This document shows, in pieces, positions 21,430 through 27,463 of a DNA stretch of 27,463 nt. The translations under genes were made by a program, and so were the position numbers. Position 1 is the first letter of the stretch. Each line of letters begins with the position of its first letter. The stretch is from an uncultured Eubacteriales bacterium (lineage in GTDB: Bacteria > Bacillota > Clostridia > Christensenellales > Aristaeellaceae). The notes beneath the pieces were generated by a model. It saw nothing but the letters and a program-made list of their open reading frames with translations. It was not told the DNA's origin and searched no databases. Location of the stretch: the NCBI GenBank assembly GCA_900553295.1, contig USCR01000015.1, forward strand, positions 1 through 27,463, given 5' to 3'.

Positions 21430-22014
21430 ATGAAACGGCTTATCCTCGTTACATCTCCGCCAGCTTGCGGTAAAACATACGTCTCCAAGGAACTGGCCAA
21501 GGCGCTGCATCCCATTGTTTACATGGATAAGGATACCCTGATTGTGCTCTCCAAGCAGATTTTCGTGGTAGCGGGTGAGGAGTACAACCGCAGTTCTCCT
21601 TTTTTTGAGGAGAACATCCGCAACTACGAATATGAGGCCATTGTGGATCTGGCCCTGGAGTCCCTGGACTATGCGGACCTGTGCCTGATTAACGCTCCCT
21701 TCACCCGTGAGGTGCGGGACGTGGAATATATGCGTGCCCTGCGCCGCCGCCTGCAAAAGAAGGACGCACGCCTGGTGGTGGTATGGGTCAAGACCGACCC
21801 CGAAGTGGTGCATCAGCGGATGATCCAGCGCAACAGCGACCGGGACATCTGGAAGCTGCAGCACTGGGACGCCTACAACGCCGGGGTCAACTACGAAATT
21901 CCCGAATGCCTGAATGATCCCACGGTGACCGACGAATTCTATGTGGTGAGCAACAACAGCGACGAGGAGCTCCGGGCCTCCATGCGCATGCTGGAAACCA
22001 TGCTGCGGCGCTGA
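21430..22014 (+). CDS. P-loop kinase-like protein (zeta-toxin/AAA_33 type)
   Basis: 194 residues. It opens with a beta strand and P-loop, LILVTSPPACGKTYVSKELA (4-23), where the first Gly of the Walker A motif is Ser and GKT is intact. It continues with a YMDKDTL substrate/Mg segment, LCLINAPF (Walker B region) and VVWVKTDPEVVHQRMIQRNS, which looks like a lid of small-molecule kinases. The closest general match is the AAA_33/zeta-toxin kinase class; the substrate is unknown. The sequence GATTAGGTGATC upstream pairs well with the 16S 3' end (AGGTGATC at 21416-21423). ATG 21430 is preferred; GTG at 21418 or 21424 would add two to four residues. It precedes ruvX by 22 bp. In Bacillus this position relative to ruvX is held by yrzL, which this protein does not resemble. 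Confidence 0.8.
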   Translation: MKRLILVTSPPACGKTYVSKELAKALHPIVYMDKDTLIVLSKQIFVVAGEEYNRSSPFFEENIRNYEYEAIVDLALESLDYADLCLINAPFTREVRDVEYMRALRRRLQKKDARLVVVWVKTDPEVVHQRMIQRNSDRDIWKLQHWDAYNAGVNYEIPECLNDPTVTDEFYVVSNNSDEELRASMRMLETMLRR

Positions 22015-22036
22015 ACATTGCCCGGCAAGGAGCGGA

Positions 22037-22786
22037 ATGGACGAAAGGATACTGGCCCTGGATGTGGGGGATGCGCGGATCGGGATTGCGGTGAGCGATC
22101 CTACCCGCACGCTGGCTCAGCCCGTGGAGGTGCTTCAGCGCAAGGGCTGGGGGCCGGATACCCGGCGCATCCAGGAGCTTTGCGCTGCCTACGATACGCA
22201 CCTGGTGCTCAGCGGTCTGCCCCTGAACATGGATGGCACCGCCGGTGGCCAGGCGCAGAAGGTTAGGGAATTTTGCGCCCAGCTTGAAAAACTGGGCCTG
22301 ACGGTGTATTATCAGGACGAGCGCTTGACCACCGTGTCGGCGGAGCAGGCGCTGATCCATGGCAACATGCACAGGCGGGAGCGCCGGCAGGTGGTGGACA
22401 AGGTCGCGGCGGTGGTGATTCTCCAGTCGTGGCTGGACGCCCAGGCGGCGCACGCCCCGGAAACGGAGGGAAACGCAATGAGCGAAAATCAGGAAAACAA
22501 TATCATTGAGCTGGTGGACGAAAACGGAGAAACCGTGCAGTTTGAGCATCTGGCTACCCTGGAGCACGAGGGCGAATATTATATCGCCCTGATGGTGCTG
22601 GACGAGGACCATCATCAGGAGGACGACGAGGGCGAAGTCGTCATTATGAAAATCGCCAAGGATGAAGGCGGCGAAGAGTGCTACGAGTACGTGGAGGATG
22701 AGGACCTGCAGGAGGCCGTCTTTGAAAAGTTCCTGCAGCTGATGCAGGAGCAGGAAACCTTCGTGGACGAAGAGGACGAGGACTGA
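22037..22786 (+). CDS. ruvX: RuvX/YqgF Holliday-junction-resolvase-like domain fused to DUF1292
   Basis: A 249-residue open frame with two parts. Residues 1-135 form a complete YqgF/RuvX RNase H-like domain: LALDVGDARIGIAVSDP (6-22) with Asp9, LVLSGLPLNMDGTAG (56-70), YQDERLTTVSAEQ (92-104) and VVDKVAAVVILQ (119-130). RuvX acts in pre-16S rRNA processing and/or recombination. Residues 148-249 are an acidic DUF1292 domain (IIELVDENGE, EYYIALMVLDED, VFEKFLQLM). In most Firmicutes these are separate neighbouring genes (yrrK, yrzB). Here no stop separates them and a linker, HAPETEGNA, joins them. A ribosome binding site before Met148 suggests a second product. AAGGAG lies 4 nt before the ATG at 22037. 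Confidence 0.9.
   Translation: MDERILALDVGDARIGIAVSDPTRTLAQPVEVLQRKGWGPDTRRIQELCAAYDTHLVLSGLPLNMDGTAGGQAQKVREFCAQLEKLGLTVYYQDERLTTVSAEQALIHGNMHRRERRQVVDKVAAVVILQSWLDAQAAHAPETEGNAMSENQENNIIELVDENGETVQFEHLATLEHEGEYYIALMVLDEDHHQEDDEGEVVIMKIAKDEGGEECYEYVEDEDLQEAVFEKFLQLMQEQETFVDEEDED
22464..22470 (+). promoter_or_regulatory. Internal ribosome binding site for DUF1292
   Basis: CGGAGGG lies 7 nt before an in-frame ATG at 22478, at the exact junction between RuvX and DUF1292. It looks like the original start signal of a once separate gene and may still work. Confidence 0.6.
22478..22786 (+). CDS. DUF1292 protein made from an internal start (YrzB-like)
   Basis: The 102-residue C-terminal part of the fused frame, starting MSENQENNIIEL. 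It has its own ribosome binding site, and its N-terminus looks like that of free DUF1292 proteins, which typically begin just before the IxLxDENGE strand. It is very acidic and ends EEDED. The function of DUF1292 is unknown. Both a fusion and a free form may be made from the same mRNA; alternatively the linker is simply read through. Sequence alone cannot decide which form dominates. Confidence 0.5.
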   Translation: MSENQENNIIELVDENGETVQFEHLATLEHEGEYYIALMVLDEDHHQEDDEGEVVIMKIAKDEGGEECYEYVEDEDLQEAVFEKFLQLMQEQETFVDEEDED

Positions 22787-22789
22787 GCC

Positions 22790-23146
22790 GTGGGGGAAGA
22801 TTTGCGCGATGCCCTGGTGGAGCTGACGGCCCCGGACGGGCGCAGCTTCCAGTTCCGCTATGGTGCAACCATACCCTACGCGGGACAGGACTATGTGGTG
22901 CTGGTGGAGCTGGAAAAGGACCCCACCGGCCAGGAGCAGATCCTGGTAACACGCCTGGAGGAAGCCGACGGTCAGCTCTCCTTCGTGGTGGCGGAGGAAG
23001 AGGACATTGTGTCCACGGTGTTTGAAAAGTACCTGGCCCTGTCCCTGCAACAGCAGCTGGACCAGGAGGAATGCTGCTGCGATCACGACCACGGTGATTG
23101 CTGCGGGCATCATCACCAGGACTGCGATTGCCAGGAAACCGAATAA
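22790..23146 (+). CDS. Second DUF1292 protein with Cys/His-rich C-terminal tail
   Basis: 118 residues. The body parallels the preceding DUF1292 domain: VELTAPDGRSFQF, QDYVVLVELEKD, SFVVAEEEDIVSTVFEKYLALSL. This indicates a tandem duplication or paralogous pair. The last 26 residues hold seven Cys and five His in clusters (ECCCDHDHGDCCGHHH, then DCDC), a plausible metal-binding tail. Which metal, and whether binding is physiological, is unknown. The start is GTG at 22790, 3 bp after the previous stop, with only a weak purine stretch upstream, so translation is probably coupled. A strong terminator follows at 23154. Last gene of the operon. Confidence 0.82.
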   Translation: MGEDLRDALVELTAPDGRSFQFRYGATIPYAGQDYVVLVELEKDPTGQEQILVTRLEEADGQLSFVVAEEEDIVSTVFEKYLALSLQQQLDQEECCCDHDHGDCCGHHHQDCDCQETE

Positions 23147-23153
23147 ATGCAGA

Positions 23154-23188
23154 CGCTCCCCTTGCGGACGGCAGGGGGAGCGCTTTTT
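23154..23188 (+). terminator. Strong terminator of the kinase-ruvX operon
   Basis: An 8-bp stem, CGCTCCCC (23154-23161) with GGGGAGCG (23175-23182), has a 13-nt loop and is followed by C and TTTTT (23184-23188). It begins 7 bp after the stop of the second DUF1292 gene. Confidence 0.9.
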
Positions 23189-23191
23189 GAA

Positions 23192-23213
23192 TTGTATGCA
23201 ATATGCCATACAA
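23192..23213. promoter_or_regulatory. Inverted repeat upstream of pgi
   Basis: Perfect 7-bp arms, TTGTATG (23192-23198) and CATACAA (23207-23213), with an 8-bp spacer, about 40 bp upstream of the -10 box of the pgi promoter. The position suits an activator site. It may also be chance structure in this AT-richer stretch. Confidence 0.4.
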
Positions 23214-23250
23214 ATTTTCAGAAAATGCACTTTTCCCCGGGGCAAAACCG

Positions 23251-23259
23251 TGGTATACT
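23251..23259 (+). promoter_or_regulatory. Extended -10 promoter for pgi
   Basis: TGG followed by TATACT (23254-23259) fits the TGn extended -10 type. No good -35 lies at the right distance (TTTTCC is the nearest). The start near 23266 leaves a leader of about 48 nt that contains the palindrome 23276-23290. Confidence 0.5.
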
Positions 23260-23275
23260 AATCCTTGGAAATGCA

Positions 23276-23290
23276 TTGACATGTTGTCAA
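23276..23290. promoter_or_regulatory. 15-bp palindrome in the pgi leader
   Basis: TTGACA (23276-23281), TGT, then TGTCAA (23285-23290): perfect 6-bp arms just downstream of the expected start site and 7 bp before the ribosome binding site AAAGGA (23298-23303). A repressor bound here would block transcription. TTGACA could alternatively be read as a -35 box, but no -10 fits downstream. Confidence 0.45.
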
Positions 23291-23313
23291 GGAATAGAAA
23301 GGATGAACGAACG

Positions 23314-24738
23314 ATGGCTGACATGGTGAAAAAGCCCATCACCCTGGACGTAAACCATATGATGGCCGATACTCTGGGCTTCCAGTATGGTATTGCCCGC
23401 TCCCAGGTGGAGGAATATGCGCCCTTCGCGGCGGCGGCCAATCAGGCGGTGCAGGCCGGCCGGGGCAAGAATTGGCTGGGCTGGACCGAGCTGCCCTACA
23501 ACCAGGGCGAAATCGTGGAAAAGATCGAGAAGGTGGCCCAGCGGGTCCGCGAGAACTTCGACACCTTTGTGGTGCTGGGCATCGGCGGCAGCGCCCTGGG
23601 CCCCATCGCGGTGCAGCAGGCCCTGAACCACCTGCATTATAACGAGCTGCCCGCGGAAAAGCGCGGCGGCCCCCGCCTGTATGTGGAGGACAACATCGAC
23701 CCTGAGCGCATGCAGGCCCTGCTGGACGTCATCGACGTGAAGACCACCTGCTTCAACGTCATCACCAAGTCCGGCGCCACCGCCGAGACCATGAGCCAGT
23801 ACCTCACCGTCTCTGAGCTGCTGAAGAAGGAAGTGGGCGACAAGTGGGCCGACCACATCATCGCCACCACCGACACCGAAAAGGGCAACCTCATCAAGCT
23901 GGCCAAGGAGCACGGCTTTGAGCTGTTCTACATCCCCGCCACGGTGGGCGGCCGCTTCTCCGAGCTGTGCCCCGTGGGCCTGCTGCCCGCGGCGGTGTGC
24001 GGCATCGACATCCGCGCCATGCTGGAGGGCGCCGCGGCCATGGACGCCCGCTGCAAGAGCGACAACGTGTGGGACAACCCCGCCCTGCTGGAGGCCGTGC
24101 TGCAATACATCTGCATGGAGGATATGGGCATCAACGTGCAGGTGACCATGCCCTACGCCGATAGCCTGAAGTACATGGCGGACTGGTTCTGCCAGCTGTG
24201 GGCGGAGTCCCTGGGCAAGAACGTCACCCGCAAGGGCATGGCCTGCAACCACGGCCAGACCCCTGTGAAGTCCCTGGGCGTGACCGACCAGCACAGCCAG
24301 CTGCAGCTGTACACCGAAGGCCCCTATGACAAAGTCATCACCTTCCTGAAGGTGGAGAACTTCCGCGCCCAGAGCCCCATCCCCCACGGCTGCGAGGAGT
24401 TCCCGGACGTGGCCTTCCTGGGCGGCAAGAGCCTGAATCAGCTCATCGAGGCCGAGCGCCAGGGCACCGAGTATGCCCTGTACAAGAAGGGCCGCATGAG
24501 CCAGACCATCACCCTGCCCGAGGTCAACGCCCACACCCTGGGCCAGCTGATCTTCTTCTATGAGATGACCACCGCCTACACCGGCGAGCTGCTGGACATC
24601 GACGCCTTCAACCAGCCCGGCGTGGAGGAGAGCAAGATTGCATCCTATGCGGTACTGGGCAACACCAGCGAGAAGTACCAGAAGAAGGCGGAGGAAATGA
24701 AGAACCGCCCCGCCGAGCAGGAAGCCTACATCCTGTAA
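23314..24738 (+). CDS. pgi: Glucose-6-phosphate isomerase
   Basis: 474 residues, the shorter Firmicutes-type Pgi, interconverting glucose 6-phosphate and fructose 6-phosphate in glycolysis. Visible motifs: VLGIGGSALGPIAV (87-100), NVITKSGATAETMSQY, the phosphate-binding ATVGGRFSELCPVGLLP, TPVKSLGVTDQHSQLQLYTEGP with the catalytic His, and GQLIFFYEMTTAYTGELLDI near the C-terminus. Codon use is much more biased to C/G-ending codons (GAC, ATC, CTG, AAG) than in neighbouring genes, consistent with high expression. The ATG at 23314 follows AAAGGA by 10 nt. ATG 23323, three codons later, is an alternative start. Monocistronic, bounded by terminators on both sides. Confidence 0.97.
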   Translation: MADMVKKPITLDVNHMMADTLGFQYGIARSQVEEYAPFAAAANQAVQAGRGKNWLGWTELPYNQGEIVEKIEKVAQRVRENFDTFVVLGIGGSALGPIAVQQALNHLHYNELPAEKRGGPRLYVEDNIDPERMQALLDVIDVKTTCFNVITKSGATAETMSQYLTVSELLKKEVGDKWADHIIATTDTEKGNLIKLAKEHGFELFYIPATVGGRFSELCPVGLLPAAVCGIDIRAMLEGAAAMDARCKSDNVWDNPALLEAVLQYICMEDMGINVQVTMPYADSLKYMADWFCQLWAESLGKNVTRKGMACNHGQTPVKSLGVTDQHSQLQLYTEGPYDKVITFLKVENFRAQSPIPHGCEEFPDVAFLGGKSLNQLIEAERQGTEYALYKKGRMSQTITLPEVNAHTLGQLIFFYEMTTAYTGELLDIDAFNQPGVEESKIASYAVLGNTSEKYQKKAEEMKNRPAEQEAYIL

Positions 24739-24752
24739 TTGCATAAAAAACC

Positions 24753-24786
24753 GGGCCGCAGCGGAAGCAATTTTCCGCCGCGGCCC
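24753..24786. terminator. Bidirectional terminator between pgi and arsR-type gene
   Basis: Stem GGGCCGC (24753-24759) with GCGGCCC (24780-24786), a single A/C mismatch, then GCGGAA (24761-24766) with TTCCGC (24773-24778). AAAAAA at 24745-24750 gives a U-run for the minus strand (strong for the regulator gene); TTTG follows in the plus direction for pgi. The two genes converge here. Confidence 0.88.
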
Positions 24787-24799
24787 TTTGCGTATGCAT

Positions 24800-25159
24800 T
24801 TATTCGCGGATGTGCTCCATGCCCTGGTCCAGCATGGTGCGCACGTGGCTGTCCGCCAGGGAGTAAAAGACGATCTTCCCTTCCCGGCGGCTCTTGACCA
24901 GCCGTGCCTGCTTCAATAGGCGAAGCTGATGGGAAATGGCCGACTGGGTCATGTTCAGCAGCTTGGCCAGGTCGTATACGCATACCTCCGACTGGAACAG
25001 CACCAGCAAAATGCGGATGCGGGTGGCGTCCCCGAAAATCTTGAACAGCTCCGCCAGGTCGCTGAGGGTCTGCTCCGGGGGCAGGGTCTCCCGCACTTGG
25101 GCCACCACCTGGTCATGGACATGCAAATACGCGCCGTTCAGGTTCGTTTCCTCCGCCAT
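24800..25159 (-). CDS. ArsR/SmtB-family metal-sensing repressor
   Basis: 119 residues, winged helix-turn-helix. Recognition region: VYDLAKLLNMTQSAISHQLR (61-80). The alpha-5 zinc-sensor ligands of SmtB/CzrA are conserved with exact spacing: D103-x-H105-x10-H116-x2-E119. The alpha-3 site is also suggested by C60-x2-D63 with His13 and His15 in the N-terminal arm, as in SmtB/CadC. Apo-protein should bind DNA and release it on Zn(II), possibly Cd(II) or Co(II). No metal-efflux pump or metallothionein gene is adjacent; the only other gene-side neighbours are pgi (convergent) and trmO. GGGGG and AAG lie upstream of the ATG at a spacing that is not ideal. Probably autoregulated through 25179-25201. 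Confidence 0.93.
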   Translation of the reverse strand: MAEETNLNGAYLHVHDQVVAQVRETLPPEQTLSDLAELFKIFGDATRIRILLVLFQSEVCVYDLAKLLNMTQSAISHQLRLLKQARLVKSRREGKIVFYSLADSHVRTMLDQGMEHIRE

Positions 25160-25178
25160 GGGCCGCGCCCCCTTCTTA

Positions 25179-25201
25179 TGATAATAGCATACAGTATATC
25201 A
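25179..25201. promoter_or_regulatory. Candidate ArsR-type operator
   Basis: TGATA (25179-25183) and TATCA (25197-25201) form 5-bp inverted arms around an AT-rich centre that includes the -10 box of the regulator's own promoter. ArsR/SmtB operators are AT-rich imperfect 12-2-12 repeats, which this loosely resembles. Confidence 0.5.
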
Positions 25202-25221
25202 CATCTGCGGGGAAAACGCAA
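25193..25221 (-). promoter_or_regulatory. Promoter of the ArsR-family gene
   Basis: On the minus strand, -35 TTGCGT (25221-25216), a 17-bp spacer and -10 TATACT (25198-25193). The start near 25186 gives a short leader of about 27 nt. Confidence 0.68.
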
Positions 25222-25334
25222 AATGCGGCGCCCTGCGGCGGGCCGTCAGCAGGCCGAAATACCGTTTGGAGGTGTGGGAGAGGGCAGAGCCACTCCCGAT
25301 TCTCATTCGTGAAAGTCAGCTTTGCGGGCCGTTT

Positions 25335-26033
25335 TCAGGGCTGTTGCTGTGCGCTCCAGGGGAAGACTTCCACCACGGTGAGCTCCTCTCCCTGCACCCG
25401 GAACCTGATCTCCAGCCCCGCAAATCCGAAACCGTAAACCCGTTCCGGGTCCGTCTGGTAGGCGGGGCGGGGGTCCTGGGCCAGCAGCGCCGTGAGCGCG
25501 GGGAGCTTGGTTGCCGGCACCCGCGCGGCCAGCTCCGGCGGAAAGCGCACCGCCAAGTGGTGCGCCGCCACAGCCGTGGCAAACCCGCCCCGGGCATCGG
25601 GATGGCTGTCCGACAGGGGCTGATAGGGCTTGATGTCATAAATGGGCGTGCCGTCCAGGAGGTCCGCGCCGCCCACCCGCAGGGCGGTGCCCTGGCCCGG
25701 CAGCTTCTCCAGGCCCAGCAGGCGCACGCAGCTCAGGCCCAGGGGATTGGGCCGGAAGGGCGAGCGGGAGGCAAACACGCCCACCCGCCGGTTGCCGCCC
25801 AGGCGCGGGGGGCGCACCGTGGGCGACCAGCTTCCCCGCGGACTCTGGGAAAATTCCCAGATCAGCCACAGGTGGCTGAAGCCTTCTATGCCCCGCAGGG
25901 CGTTATCGTCCCGCCAGGGCGGTTCAAAGACCACCAGCGCTTCCAGCTCCTCCACCAGGCCGCTCTGCCGGGGAATGCCAAACTTGGCGGGAAAGTCGCT
26001 ATGGATATGGGCCACAGGTTCCAGCGTCAGCAT
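25335..26033 (-). CDS. trmO: tRNA (N6-threonylcarbamoyladenosine-37) methyltransferase TrmO
   Basis: 232 residues of the TsaA/YaeB (UPF0066) family. TrmO uses S-adenosylmethionine to methylate t6A37 in some threonine tRNAs. Visible motifs: an N-terminal beta strand LEPVAHIHS, GFSHLWLIWEF (51-61), the signature FASRSPFRPNPLGLSCVRLL (87-106), and DLLDGTPIYDIKPYQP (about 123-138), followed by a C-terminal domain with RVYGFGFAGLEIRF. Length matches the family. GGGAGG lies about 7 nt before the ATG at 26033. It follows the TIM-barrel gene by 21 bp on the same strand, so it is the last gene of that operon in the window. Confidence 0.95.
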   Translation of the reverse strand: MLTLEPVAHIHSDFPAKFGIPRQSGLVEELEALVVFEPPWRDDNALRGIEGFSHLWLIWEFSQSPRGSWSPTVRPPRLGGNRRVGVFASRSPFRPNPLGLSCVRLLGLEKLPGQGTALRVGGADLLDGTPIYDIKPYQPLSDSHPDARGGFATAVAAHHLAVRFPPELAARVPATKLPALTALLAQDPRPAYQTDPERVYGFGFAGLEIRFRVQGEELTVVEVFPWSAQQQP

Positions 26034-26054
26034 GCCGCGCCTCCCACTTTTGCC

Positions 26055-26891
26055 TTAGCGGGGCCAGTTTTCCAGGTACAGCCGGGCGGCCTCCGCGTTT
26101 TCGGGAACGGTATCCTCCAGGGTCATGGGCAGGTCGCGGGAGCGGGCGAAGGCCAGCAGCCCCGTGTAGTCCATGCATCCCTGACCCGCGGCCAGGCTGG
26201 CCACATCCGCTTCGCCCTCCCGGGGCAGGTAATCCTTGATATGCAGCATATGGATGCGCGGGCCCATGAGGGTGATGGCATCCTTCAGGATCTGATACGC
26301 CTGGCGGTAGTTGGCCATGTTCATCAGGTTCACCATGTCCAGGATCAGCCGCAGATGCGGGGTGGGGAAGGCCGCCAATACCCGGGCCGCCCACTGGGGC
26401 GTGTAGACGATGTGCCGGCATACAGGCTCAATGGCCAGCACCGCGCCGCATTCCTCCGCATAGCGCACCAGGGGCGCCAAACGGTCCATGAACAGGCGCA
26501 GGCTTGCCTCGGTGTGGCTGTTTTCGTCCAGGGCATAGGCCGTGTTGGGGTTGCCCGTCTCCGTGCCCACCACCTCCGCCCCCAGCAGGGGCGCGAAGCG
26601 CAGGTGCGCCTTGTAAATTTCCATGGTGTGCTGGAGCTCCTCCATATCCGGGGTGGCCAGGTTCAGGTAGCAGCCCAGTACCACGATCCGCAAACCATAT
26701 TTGGCGAAGAGCGCCTTCAATTCTTCGGCCAGGGCCGGCGTAAGCAGCTCCGGGGCTTTTTCCATGGGAAAGTCCGGCAGCACCTTGCTCAGGGCCAGGT
26801 GCACGCAGGAAAAGCCCTGGGCCTTGGCGTTTTGCAGCTTTTCCTCCAGGGTGGCTCCCGCCACGTCGTGGAGACGGATACCGATATTCAT
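26055..26891 (-). CDS. Sugar phosphate isomerase/epimerase-like TIM-barrel protein
   Basis: 278 residues of the xylose-isomerase-like TIM barrel/AP endonuclease 2 superfamily. The expected metal ligands line up at strand ends: Glu155 in LAIEPV, Asp185 in LILDMVN, His217 in HMLHIKD and Glu259 in TLED. Members include sugar epimerases and isomerases; the exact substrate cannot be read. GGAGGAAA lies 7-9 nt before the ATG, which overlaps the stop of the GH28 gene (ATGA, 26888-26891). Tight coupling to a GH28 enzyme suggests a role in using galacturonate or another pectin-derived sugar. No signal peptide, so cytoplasmic. Confidence 0.88.
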   Translation of the reverse strand: MNIGIRLHDVAGATLEEKLQNAKAQGFSCVHLALSKVLPDFPMEKAPELLTPALAEELKALFAKYGLRIVVLGCYLNLATPDMEELQHTMEIYKAHLRFAPLLGAEVVGTETGNPNTAYALDENSHTEASLRLFMDRLAPLVRYAEECGAVLAIEPVCRHIVYTPQWAARVLAAFPTPHLRLILDMVNLMNMANYRQAYQILKDAITLMGPRIHMLHIKDYLPREGEADVASLAAGQGCMDYTGLLAFARSRDLPMTLEDTVPENAEAARLYLENWPR

Positions 26892-27463
26892 TGCACATTT
26901 CCTCCTGTAACTTCCAGCTTTTCCACCCCGCGCAGCTCCAGCTTTTCCCCCGCCACGCCGTGCAGCGTCACATCCGTCAGGCGCAGGGTGGCGACGTTTT
27001 CAGCCTGAATGCCCCCCCGGACGCAGGGCTCCGCGCCGCAGCACATCACCGGGGCCATGGGCTGCGGGTCCTGGGCAAAGGAGACCTCCACCCCCGTCAT
27101 CTCAATGAACCCAATGGGCTTTTCCGGCAGGCCCAGGAAGCAGGCCGCGGCCGCCTGGGCGTCCCGGCAGCGGATGTCCGCAAAGCGCAGGGAGCGTATC
27201 TCCGGGGTGCGCTCGTCCACGGGCTGCTTTTCCCGGCACTGCACATAGTCGGATTTGCCGTCCGGGTCGCAGAAATAAAAGCAGTTGGCGGTAAAGGGGG
27301 CCTTGACGCCCTCCATCACCAGGCGGTGGAAATACACGTCCTCCACCACTGCCTGTTCTCCGCGGCCCCGCCGGGTCTTGATGCGCAGGCCACGGTCCGT
27401 GTGCCGGAACAGGCAGTCCTCCACCGTCAGGCCCCGGACGCCCCCCGCCATTTCACTGCCGAT
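26888..27463 (-). CDS. Glycoside hydrolase family 28 (polygalacturonase-like), C-terminal part
   Basis: The last 191 residues of a gene whose start lies beyond the right edge; the frame is open to the end of the window. The segment entering the window reads IGSEMAGGVRGLTVEDCLF and then TDRGLRIKTRRGRG, the GH28 substrate-binding RIK motif and its flanks, followed by right-handed beta-helix turns. Catalytic Asp residues lie upstream and cannot be checked. GH28 enzymes hydrolyse galacturonic-acid linkages in pectin; clostridial members of this type are often cytoplasmic exo-enzymes. It overlaps the TIM-barrel gene by 4 bp. Confidence 0.88.
   Translation of the reverse strand: MGSEMAGGVRGLTVEDCLFRHTDRGLRIKTRRGRGEQAVVEDVYFHRLVMEGVKAPFTANCFYFCDPDGKSDYVQCREKQPVDERTPEIRSLRFADIRCRDAQAAAACFLGLPEKPIGFIEMTGVEVSFAQDPQPMAPVMCCGAEPCVRGGIQAENVATLRLTDVTLHGVAGEKLELRGVEKLEVTGGNVQ

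Noticed and set aside
21430-22014. Zeta-type toxin of a toxin-antitoxin pair
   Set aside because: No small antitoxin gene is adjacent and the gene heads a housekeeping operon with ruvX.
23287-24744. A 485-codon minus-strand frame opposite pgi
   Set aside because: Reflects the strong C/G-ending codon bias of pgi, which removes stops from the complementary frame.
25205-25334. Hairpin GGGAG...CTCCC downstream of trmO as a terminator
   Set aside because: The stem is short and interrupted and no U-run follows on the minus strand.

Overview
The window is high-GC, densely coded DNA that looks like a Gram-positive (Firmicutes, Clostridia-type) chromosome. Supporting signs are strong AGGAGG-type ribosome binding sites, canonical sigma-A promoters with 17-18 bp spacers, a split ThrE exporter, PF06541 membrane protein, Mrp with an N-terminal Cys cluster, DUF1292 proteins next to ruvX, and pectin-sugar genes at the right edge. 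I infer a gut-type high-GC clostridium (Christensenellales/Oscillospirales-like). Species is not determinable by eye. No rRNA, tRNA, CRISPR array, transposase or phage gene was seen.

Layout. 1-1591 (minus): a PF06541 membrane protein and an HD-domain protein, overlapping by ATGA, behind a promoter with a near-perfect 32-bp palindromic operator. 1637-3129 (plus): mrp (Fe-S carrier ATPase) with a structured leader, then mscL, then stacked hairpin terminators. 3379-4446 (plus): a small XRE regulator and two small membrane proteins, closed by a terminator. 4563-6056 (minus): glpK. 6128-9199 (minus): a 971-residue PQQ-propeller membrane protein that starts at TTG. 9342-18527 (plus): a long surface-glycan run with a GT2 enzyme, the two ThrE halves, a double-domain GT2, wecB, a membrane sulfatase/LtaS-fold enzyme, a sterol-glucosyltransferase-like GT1 and a cytoplasmic beta-lactamase-fold serine hydrolase. 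18550-18846: a gene-free stretch in which two 45-bp hairpin repeats flank a ~197-bp element with inverted ends. 18886-21258 (minus): short alaS followed by a Rid-family gene. 21329-23188 (plus): a P-loop kinase-like gene, ruvX fused in frame to DUF1292, and a second DUF1292 protein with a Cys/His-rich tail. 23192-24738 (plus): pgi. 24753-25221 (minus): an ArsR/SmtB-type metal sensor. 25335-27463 (minus): trmO, a TIM-barrel sugar isomerase/epimerase-like gene, and the C-terminal part of a GH28 enzyme running off the window.

How it fits together. The 9.3-18.5 kb block probably builds or decorates a cell-envelope glycan: WecB supplies ManNAc, three glycosyltransferases transfer sugars, and the LtaS-fold enzyme adds or removes a phospho- or sulfo-group. 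It lacks an initiating sugar-phosphate transferase, flippase and polymerase, so it must rely on genes elsewhere. The alaS/ruvX/DUF1292 block echoes the conserved Firmicutes alaS-yrzL-yrrK-yrzB neighbourhood but is rearranged: alaS is divergent, and ruvX is fused to DUF1292. The most unusual items are this fusion (which keeps an internal start for DUF1292), the AlaRS lacking its C-terminal domain, the serine hydrolase lacking the class A Glu166 equivalent, and the 18.5-18.8 kb repeat element.
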